NCBI GenBank assembly: GCA_028691095.1
Contig: JAQUZZ010000011.1
Span: 1 to 12,637, forward strand
DNA: 12,637 nt
Origin: Alistipes sp.
GTDB lineage: Bacteria; Bacteroidota; Bacteroidia; Bacteroidales; Rikenellaceae
Direction: 5' to 3'
Part shown: positions 7,578-12,637 of the stretch, one piece after another
Layout of the letters: each line of letters starts with the position of its first letter
Numbering within the stretch: position 1 is the stretch's first letter
Translations under genes and position numbers: made by a program
Notes under the pieces: generated by a model
The model's input: the letters and a program-made list of their open reading frames with translations, nothing else
Databases searched by the model: none
Told to the model about the DNA's origin: nothing

Positions 7578-8150
7578 ATGACCATTATGAATGCTTTGAA
7601 AGAGTATATCGTCTCGTTTTTTAGCGGATTAGGTTCGTTGCTCACGGGTATGGGCGTGACGATTCGAGTCTTCTTCCGGAAGAAAACGACCGAGCAGTAT
7701 CCTGAGAATCGGGAGACCCTCCAGATGTTTGATCGGTTTAGGGGAGAGTTGACCCTGATTCACAACGACCGCAACGAGCATCATTGCATCGCCTGCGGAA
7801 TTTGTCAAATGAATTGCCCCAACGGTTCGATTCGCGTGATCTCGCAGACCCTGACCGATGAAGAGGGGAAAAAGAAACGGGTTCTGGATCAATATATCTA
7901 TGACATCGGAAGTTGTCTCTACTGCCAGCTTTGTGTGCGGAGCTGTCCGCATGATGCCATAACGTTCGACACCCAATTTGAACACGCCGTCTTTACGCGC
8001 AGCAAGTTGGTGCGCCAACTCAATCACCCCGGCTCGACGTTGGAGGTGAAACCCAAACCGGTGGCTCCCAAACCCGTGGTTCCGAAAGCGGAGAGCCCCA
8101 AGGTGGAGAAACCGCAAGGCGAAGCCCCCGAGGCGGCACAGGCCGAGTAA
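7578..8150 (+). CDS. nuoI: NADH-quinone oxidoreductase subunit I (NuoI)
   Basis: The ferredoxin-like subunit of the peripheral arm that carries clusters N6a and N6b and passes electrons to N2 in NuoB. The 190-aa product shows both [4Fe-4S] motifs: CIACGICQMNCP (Cys70, 73, 76, 80) and CLYCQLCVRSCP (Cys113, 116, 119, 123). An amphipathic N-terminal region (~8-35) would lie on the membrane. After residue ~155 there is a low-complexity Pro/Lys/Ala/Glu-rich tail (VKPKPVAPKPVVPK and onward) that is not part of the core fold. Without NuoEFG, these clusters are the outermost ones encoded here, so they are the likely entry point for electrons from an external donor. The ATG at 7587 (MNALKEY) is an alternative start that would leave more room after the hairpin at 7562-7574. 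Confidence 0.96.
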   Translation: MTIMNALKEYIVSFFSGLGSLLTGMGVTIRVFFRKKTTEQYPENRETLQMFDRFRGELTLIHNDRNEHHCIACGICQMNCPNGSIRVISQTLTDEEGKKKRVLDQYIYDIGSCLYCQLCVRSCPHDAITFDTQFEHAVFTRSKLVRQLNHPGSTLEVKPKPVAPKPVVPKAESPKVEKPQGEAPEAAQAE

Positions 8151-8217
8151 CTCGTTACAGTGATTACGTTCGTGTGCTGCCGGAAGATGGAGGGCATACG
8201 GATTTTCAAAACAAGAT

Positions 8218-8232
8218 AGCGCACAGTGTGCT
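8218..8232 (+). repeat. AGCAC-type inverted repeat, copy 2 (before nuoJ)
   Basis: AGCGCACAGTGTGCT. The perfect core is GCAC-AGT-GTGC (8221-8231). The outer bases AGC...GCT pair only if the two arms shift register, so this copy looks like the consensus with two extra bases in the left arm. It is preceded by GAT and followed by GAA like the others, and ends 15 nt before the nuoJ ATG. Confidence 0.6.
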
Positions 8233-8247
8233 GAATTATTTTACAAT

Positions 8248-8760
8248 ATGATGGAATTGACCCTACAACAAGCCGGATTCGCATTTCTATCGGCCGTGAT
8301 TCTCGTCTTCTCGGTGATGACCGTCACCACACGACGGATCATGCGGTCGGCTACCTATTTGCTGTTCGTGCTCTTCGCAACGGCCGGCATCTATTTCCAA
8401 CTCGACTATTCGTTCCTTGGAGCGGTGCAGTTGCTCATCTATGCGGGGGGTATTATTGTGCTGTTCGTCTTCTCGATTCTGTTGACCCGATCGCAGAGAG
8501 AGAAGGATCCGGTACGCCGACGCAAGGTGGTGGCCGGCTTGCTCACAGCGGGAGTGGGTGCGGTGCTTTGTGGCGGATTGCTGTGCACCCATCTGTTCGG
8601 GCCGTCGCAGTTGAGCGAGGGCGAGATTGAGATGCACCGGATCGGTTATGCCATGATGGGAACCGGAAAGTACCAGTATCTGCTGCCCTTCGAGGCGATC
8701 AGTGTGCTGCTGCTGGCCTGCATCATCGGAGGCGTGTTGATTGCCCGCAAACGCAAATAG
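8248..8760 (+). CDS. nuoJ: NADH-quinone oxidoreductase subunit J (NuoJ)
   Basis: A 170-aa membrane-arm subunit of complex I with five hydrophobic segments. The third helix region FLGAVQLLIYAGGIIVLFVF (~56-75) is the family hallmark, containing the Tyr/Gly stretch where the pi-bulge helix links quinone chemistry to the proton channels. The last helix (~146-166, PFEAISVLLLACIIGGVLIARK) is also typical. Two adjacent ATGs (8248 and 8251) are possible starts. It is separated by 97 nt from nuoI and 159 nt from nuoK, unusually wide for this operon type. Confidence 0.95.
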   Translation: MMELTLQQAGFAFLSAVILVFSVMTVTTRRIMRSATYLLFVLFATAGIYFQLDYSFLGAVQLLIYAGGIIVLFVFSILLTRSQREKDPVRRRKVVAGLLTAGVGAVLCGGLLCTHLFGPSQLSEGEIEMHRIGYAMMGTGKYQYLLPFEAISVLLLACIIGGVLIARKRK

Positions 8761-8769
8761 GGCACTTCG

Positions 8770-8793
8770 GCACTCTTGAAACGAACAGAGTGC
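8770..8793 (+). other. Hairpin just after the nuoJ stop codon
   Basis: GCACTC at 8770-8775 pairs with GAGTGC at 8788-8793 (6 bp, 12-nt loop), beginning 10 nt after the nuoJ stop. There is no T tail. It is placed like the hairpin after nuoH. Confidence 0.4.
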
Positions 8794-8880
8794 GCTTCGT
8801 GTACCGTCTATGTGAGCGATCCTGATCCGCAAGGTCGGCCGTCTCTCTCTTTCGGAAGGTGCGAAGCAAGAGATAAAAAT

Positions 8881-8893
8881 GGCACGCAGTGCC
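8881..8893 (+). repeat. AGCAC-type inverted repeat, copy 3 (before nuoK)
   Basis: GGCAC-GCA-GTGCC, perfect arms, 26 nt before the nuoK ATG. The first and last bases are G and C instead of A and T, a paired change compared with the other copies. It is preceded by an A-rich run (ATAAAAAT). Confidence 0.72.
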
Positions 8894-8919
8894 TTTGATG
8901 TAAGAAAAATAAAGCAACC

Positions 8920-9264
8920 ATGGAAATACAAATGCAATACTACCTCTTGTTGGGTGTGGTGATGTTCTTTGCCGGAGTCTACGGTTTTATCACACGCCGG
9001 AACTTGATTGCGGTGTTGATCTCCGTTGAGCTGAATCTCAATGCGGTGGATATTAACTTTGCGGTGTTCAACCGCTATCTCTACCCGGGCGAGTTGGAGG
9101 GGATGTTCTTCACCATCTTTGCCATTGCCATTGCTGCGGCCGAAACCGCAGTGGCCATTGCGATCATCATCAACGTCTACCGCAATCTGAGCAATATCGA
9201 GGTGCGGAACCTGGATCAATTACAGGAGCCCACCGAAACCACCGAGCCGGAGGAGAAGGCCTAA
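8920..9264 (+). CDS. nuoK: NADH-quinone oxidoreductase subunit K (NuoK)
   Basis: A 114-aa three-helix subunit between NuoJ and the antiporter-like subunits. Its two buried glutamates, needed for proton translocation in characterised enzymes, are present: Glu37 in LISVELNLNAVDINF and Glu75 in AAAETAVAIAI (E. coli Glu36 and Glu72). The family is usually about 100 residues; the extra length is an acidic C-terminal tail (PTETTEPEEKA). The ATG at 8920 follows an A-rich leader; Met5 (8932) is an alternative start. Confidence 0.96.
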   Translation: MEIQMQYYLLLGVVMFFAGVYGFITRRNLIAVLISVELNLNAVDINFAVFNRYLYPGELEGMFFTIFAIAIAAAETAVAIAIIINVYRNLSNIEVRNLDQLQEPTETTEPEEKA

Positions 9265-9309
9265 GAAAGAAGCAGAGAGTTTGGACGTAGGGTCGAGGAG
9301 TCGGTGTGA

Positions 9310-9323
9310 TTGGCGAAAGCCGA
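9310..9323 (+). other. Small GAAA-tetraloop hairpin in the nuoK-nuoL spacer
   Basis: TTGGC and GCCGA (with one T.G pair) enclose GAAA, a stable GNRA-type loop in RNA. It is short and may be chance. The 10-mer AAAGCCGAAC that includes it also occurs at 202-211 in the first operon's leader. Confidence 0.3.
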
Positions 9324-9382
9324 ACGCAAGTCGATGGATGACCGCTGAAACGCCCCGCGTGGCAAGCTCCGGAAGAAAATAT

Positions 9383-9395
9383 AGCACAAGGTGCT
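9383..9395 (+). repeat. AGCAC-type inverted repeat, copy 4 (before nuoL)
   Basis: AGCAC-AAG-GTGCT, perfect arms, preceded by AAAATAT and followed by GAA, 35 nt before the nuoL ATG. The remainder up to the start codon is strongly A-rich. Confidence 0.75.
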
Positions 9396-9430
9396 GAACA
9401 AAGTCGAAACGAAAGAAAAACAGAAGAAAT

Positions 9431-11341
9431 ATGGAATTTACGATACTGATCGTACTCTTGCCGTTGCTGACCTTCTTGGTGTTGGGTCTGCTGGGAATGA
9501 AACTGAAAGCCTGCACCAGCGGTCTGATCGGAACTTTTTCGATGGGGATCACGGCGTTGCTCTCTTACGCTACGGCATGGCTCTATTTTACGGGAGCTCA
9601 GGTGGACGGGGTGTACCAGAAATGGATCCCATTCAATATCGAGTGGTTGCGCTTTACCGACGCGTTGCATATCGACTTGGGCGTGCTGCTCGACCCGATT
9701 TCGGTGATGATGTTGGTGGTCATCTCCACGGTCTCCCTGATGGTGCACATTTACAGTATGGGCTACATGAAGGGCGAACGCGGCTTTGAGCGTTACTATG
9801 CTTTTCTCTCGTTGTTCAGTTGCTCCATGTTGGGATTGGTGTTGGCTCCCAATATCTTCCAGATGTATATCTTCTGGGAGTTGGTGGGGGTCTCCTCCTA
9901 TCTGCTGATCGGATTCTACTACACCAAACCCGAAGCCATCGCAGCCTCGAAGAAGGCCTTTATCGTGACCCGATTTGCCGACTTGGGTTTCTTGATCGGC
10001 ATCCTGATCCTCTCCTTCTATACCCACACCTTTGACTTTCTGACGTTGACCTCAGGCGATCACTCGATCTTTGCCGAGGCAGCCGGAACCACCTTTATGG
10101 GGGGCTCGGTGATGGCGTGGGCCTTGGCGCTCATCTTTATGGGCGGTGCAGGTAAGTCGGCCATGTTCCCTCTGCATATTTGGTTGCCCGATGCCATGGA
10201 GGGTCCTACTCCGGTTTCGGCGTTGATCCATGCCGCCACGATGGTGGTTGCCGGAGTCTATTTGGTGGCGCGACTCTTCCCTGTCTACTATTTCGAGGCT
10301 CCGGAGGTGTTGGCGATGATCGCCTACATCGGAGCATTCACCGCTCTGTTTGCTGCGGTGATCGCCTGCGTACAGACCGACATCAAACGCGTGCTGGCCT
10401 TCTCGACCATTTCGCAGATCGGCTTTATGATGGTGGCTTTGGGTGTGTCGGGGTATGGCGGACATCACGGGCTGGGGTATATGGCCGGAATGTTCCACCT
10501 CTTTACGCACGCGATGTTCAAGGCGTTGCTCTTCCTGGGTGCGGGAGCCATCATTCATGCCGTACACAGCAACGAGATGAGCCACATGGGGGGATTGCGC
10601 AAACACCTGCCCGTGACCCACATCACCTTCCTGATCGCTTGTTTGGCCATTGCAGGTATTCCGCCCTTCTCGGGCTTCTTCAGTAAGGATGAGATTTTGT
10701 CGGCAGTCTTTGCCTTCAGTCCTTGGCTGGGTGGCGTCATGAGTTTCATTGCCGCGCTGACCGCCTTCTATATGTTCCGACTCTACTACAACATCTTCTG
10801 GGGTACACCGGCACAGCACGAACATACGCCGCATGAGGCTCCCGCCTCCATGACCACACCGTTGGTGATTCTTGCTGCGGTCACCTGTGTGGCCGGATTC
10901 ATTCCCTTCGGGAAATTTGTAACGAGTGACAGTGCCGACTATACGATTCATCTCGACCCCTTCGTGGCAGGGATGAGCGTGGGAATCGCCCTGATCGCCA
11001 TTATCGTAGCGACCCTGTTCTATCGGAAAGCGAGCTCCATTCCCGTACGTCTGGCACAGACCTTTAGCGGACTCCATCGCGCTGCCTCCCATCGCTTCTA
11101 CATTGATGAGGTGTATCTGTTTGTGACCAAACGAATCATCTTTAACGGTATCTCCAGTTCGATCGCATGGTTTGATCGCCACGTGATTGACGGAGCCATG
11201 AACGGCATGGCCTTCTTGACCCAGCGGGCTGCGTTGGCCATTCGAGGCTTCCAGAGCGGTCAGGTGCAACAATATGCCGTGGTGTTGCTCTCCGGAGTCT
11301 TGATTCTGACGATTTTGGTGGTCTTCCTGCTCTGTTGCTAA
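9431..11341 (+). CDS. nuoL: NADH-quinone oxidoreductase subunit L (NuoL)
   Basis: The distal antiporter-like proton-pumping subunit of complex I, 636 aa and full length. It is highly hydrophobic, with the expected series of transmembrane helices. Key residues are visible: Glu150 in FWELVGVSSYLLIGFYY (E. coli Glu144), Lys242 in GGAGKSAMFPLHIWLPDAMEGPTPVSALIHAATMV, and Asp419 in FFSKDEILSA (E. coli Asp400). The C-terminal part (~545-636) holds a long helix along the membrane (HRFYIDEVYLFVTKR) and a final hydrophobic anchor ending FLLCC, as in the lateral helix HL and its anchor. Start ATG at 9431 after an A-rich leader. It lies 166 nt after nuoK and 112 nt before nuoM. Confidence 0.97.
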   Translation: MEFTILIVLLPLLTFLVLGLLGMKLKACTSGLIGTFSMGITALLSYATAWLYFTGAQVDGVYQKWIPFNIEWLRFTDALHIDLGVLLDPISVMMLVVISTVSLMVHIYSMGYMKGERGFERYYAFLSLFSCSMLGLVLAPNIFQMYIFWELVGVSSYLLIGFYYTKPEAIAASKKAFIVTRFADLGFLIGILILSFYTHTFDFLTLTSGDHSIFAEAAGTTFMGGSVMAWALALIFMGGAGKSAMFPLHIWLPDAMEGPTPVSALIHAATMVVAGVYLVARLFPVYYFEAPEVLAMIAYIGAFTALFAAVIACVQTDIKRVLAFSTISQIGFMMVALGVSGYGGHHGLGYMAGMFHLFTHAMFKALLFLGAGAIIHAVHSNEMSHMGGLRKHLPVTHITFLIACLAIAGIPPFSGFFSKDEILSAVFAFSPWLGGVMSFIAALTAFYMFRLYYNIFWGTPAQHEHTPHEAPASMTTPLVILAAVTCVAGFIPFGKFVTSDSADYTIHLDPFVAGMSVGIALIAIIVATLFYRKASSIPVRLAQTFSGLHRAASHRFYIDEVYLFVTKRIIFNGISSSIAWFDRHVIDGAMNGMAFLTQRAALAIRGFQSGQVQQYAVVLLSGVLILTILVVFLLCC

Positions 11342-11354
11342 ACAGCGGTGGGGC

Positions 11355-11377
11355 GGTGAGGCCATAGCGCCTGCACC
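11355..11377 (+). other. Hairpin just after the nuoL stop codon
   Basis: GGTGAGGC at 11355-11362 pairs with GCCT-CACC at 11369-11377, with one bulged G (11373) and a 6-nt loop, beginning 14 nt after the nuoL stop. No T-run follows. Confidence 0.4.
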
Positions 11378-11416
11378 TCGATAGATAGCCGAAACGCTTT
11401 TGCAGTACTTAATCAT

Positions 11417-11429
11417 AGCACGATGTGCT
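11417..11429 (+). repeat. AGCAC-type inverted repeat, copy 5 (before nuoM)
   Basis: AGCAC-GAT-GTGCT, perfect arms, preceded by AATCAT and followed by TAA, 24 nt before the nuoM ATG. Confidence 0.75.
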
Positions 11430-11453
11430 TAATCTGAATACGATCTTAAGAAT

Positions 11454-12637
11454 ATGAACTTTTTATCCTTATTTGTACTGATTCCGACCCTGATGACCTT
11501 GGCGATGTTTCTGCTGAGGGATATTCGGAAGATCCGGGCGGTGATGGTCACCGGAGCCTCCCTGTTGGTGGGGTTGGCTGCAACCCTGACGGTGATGTAC
11601 CTTGGTGAACGCAGTGCGGGAAATACGGCCGAAATGCTCTTTACGGCGCAAACCTTGTGGTATGCTCCGCTCAATATCTACTATGCGGTGGGGGTTGACG
11701 GCATCTCGGTTGCCATGTTGCTGCTCTCCTCACTGATCGTCTTCACGGGCGTCTTTGCGTCGTGGAAGATGGATCCGCTGCCTCGGGAGTTCTTCGGATG
11801 GTTTTCGTTGCTTTCGATCGGGGTTTTCGGATTCTTTATTTCGATCGACCTGTTCACGATGTTCATGTTCTATGAGGTGGCCTTGATCCCGATGTATCTG
11901 TTGATCGGAGTGTGGGGCACCGGACGCAAAGAGTATTCGGCCATGAAGCTGACGCTGATGCTGATGGGTGGCTCGGCACTGCTGCTGGTGAGCATCCTCG
12001 GCATCTACTTCCATTCGGCTCCGGAGGGCGGTGTGCTGTCGATGAACTTGTTGGAGATTGCACAACATACCCTTCCGATGGAGGCTCAACGTCTCTTCTT
12101 CCCGTTGGCGTTTATTGGCTTCGGGGTATTGGGGGCGATGTTCCCGTTCCATACGTGGTCACCCGATGGTCATGCCTCGGCTCCCACGGCCGTATCCATG
12201 CTCCATGCCGGCGTGTTGATGAAATTGGGAGGGTACGGCTGTTTCCGTGTCGCCATCTTCCTGATGCCTGAGGCTGCGCATGAGATGGCTTGGATCTTCT
12301 TGACCCTGACCGGTATCAGTGTGGTTTACGGTGCACTGTCGGCCATCAAACAGACCGACCTGAAATATATCAATGCCTACTCCTCGGTGAGTCACTGCGG
12401 ATTGGTGTTGTTTGCGATTTTGATGCTCAATCAGACTGCGATGACCGGTGCGGTGTTGCAGATGCTCTCGCACGGTTTGATGACCGCGCTCTTCTTTGCC
12501 TTGATCGGAATGATCTACGGCCGTACCCATACCCGCGATATTCGGCAGATGGGTGGGCTGATGAAGATCATGCCCTTTCTGAGTGTTTGCTTTGTGATCG
12601 CCGGATTGGCCTCCTTGGGCTTGCCCGGGTTGAGCGG
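11454..12637 (+). CDS. nuoM: NADH-quinone oxidoreductase subunit M (NuoM), 3' end outside the window
   Basis: An antiporter-like proton-pumping subunit, open at the right edge after 394 codons (family length near 500). The frame is uninterrupted from the ATG at 11454. Conserved features are VGVDGISVAMLLL (~79-91), FFISIDLFTMFMFYEVALIPMYLLIGVWG with Glu141 (E. coli Glu144), HAGVLMKLGGYG with Lys257 (E. coli Lys234), AYSSVSHCG (~308-316) and MLSHGLMTALFF with His340. The loop before Lys257 reads PFHTWSPDGHASAPTAVS rather than the common P-HTWLPDAH-EAPT form. I read this as lineage variation, since all charged positions are kept. nuoN would be expected to follow. Confidence 0.95.
   Translation, partial: MNFLSLFVLIPTLMTLAMFLLRDIRKIRAVMVTGASLLVGLAATLTVMYLGERSAGNTAEMLFTAQTLWYAPLNIYYAVGVDGISVAMLLLSSLIVFTGVFASWKMDPLPREFFGWFSLLSIGVFGFFISIDLFTMFMFYEVALIPMYLLIGVWGTGRKEYSAMKLTLMLMGGSALLLVSILGIYFHSAPEGGVLSMNLLEIAQHTLPMEAQRLFFPLAFIGFGVLGAMFPFHTWSPDGHASAPTAVSMLHAGVLMKLGGYGCFRVAIFLMPEAAHEMAWIFLTLTGISVVYGALSAIKQTDLKYINAYSSVSHCGLVLFAILMLNQTAMTGAVLQMLSHGLMTALFFALIGMIYGRTHTRDIRQMGGLMKIMPFLSVCFVIAGLASLGLPGLS

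Noticed and set aside
9170..10027. Minus-strand open frame (285 codons) over the nuoK end, spacer and nuoL start
   Set aside because: Spans two real genes antisense with a low-complexity His/Gln-rich product. The K-L spacer part gave no independent sign of coding.
10052..11416. Long minus-strand open frame (454 codons) opposite nuoL
   Set aside because: It is fully antisense to a clear nuoL gene. Its product is rich in His, Gln and Arg with no domain, as expected for a frame shadow of hydrophobic coding sequence.
7562..11429. CRISPR array or mobile-element end repeats as an explanation for the AGCAC-type repeats
   Set aside because: The copies are 13-15 bp, lie up to 2 kb apart and are separated by intact genes. 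There are no regular spacers, target-site duplications or transposase genes.

Overview
The window carries part of a respiratory locus from a member of the Bacteroidota, most likely the order Bacteroidales. Three things point there. The nuo cluster encodes an 11-subunit type of complex I with fused nuoCD and no nuoE, nuoF or nuoG. A textbook Bacteroides-type promoter (TTTG, 19 nt, TAnnTTTG) precedes nuoA. Start codons follow A-rich leaders rather than clear Shine-Dalgarno sequences. Moderate-to-high GC coding sequence would suit a Barnesiella-like genome better than a low-GC Bacteroides, but that placement is a guess. All supported genes are on the + strand.

Region 1 (1-3502) opens with a strong terminator for an unseen upstream gene and a 240-nt leader without a convincing gene. 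It then encodes a 96-aa membrane protein (324-614), a PstS-like periplasmic-binding lipoprotein (775-1743) and a secreted TPR protein (1773-3425), and closes with a second strong terminator (3465-3502).

Region 2 (3579-12637, open at the right edge) is the nuo operon: promoter, nuoA, nuoB, nuoCD, nuoH, nuoI, nuoJ, nuoK, nuoL and the first 394 codons of nuoM. The products form the Q module (NuoB, CD, I; NuoH at the interface) and the membrane proton-pumping arm (NuoA, J, K, L, M). The NADH-oxidising module (NuoEFG) is missing between nuoCD and nuoH, so the electron donor is probably not NADH bound directly; reduced ferredoxin is the usual proposal for such enzymes. The acceptor is presumably menaquinone.

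The most unusual structure is non-coding. nuoA, nuoB and nuoCD overlap, but from nuoCD onward every junction has an 80-166 nt spacer. The spacers before nuoI, nuoJ, nuoK, nuoL and nuoM each carry a small inverted repeat of the form (A/G)GCAC-NNN-GTGC(T/C) shortly before the start codon. The nuoK copy changes both arms together (A:T to G:C), as expected if pairing or palindromic symmetry is what matters. nuoH has a hairpin at the same position with unrelated arms. I read this as a recurring per-gene regulatory or RNA-processing element in an otherwise standard operon; its function is unknown to me.
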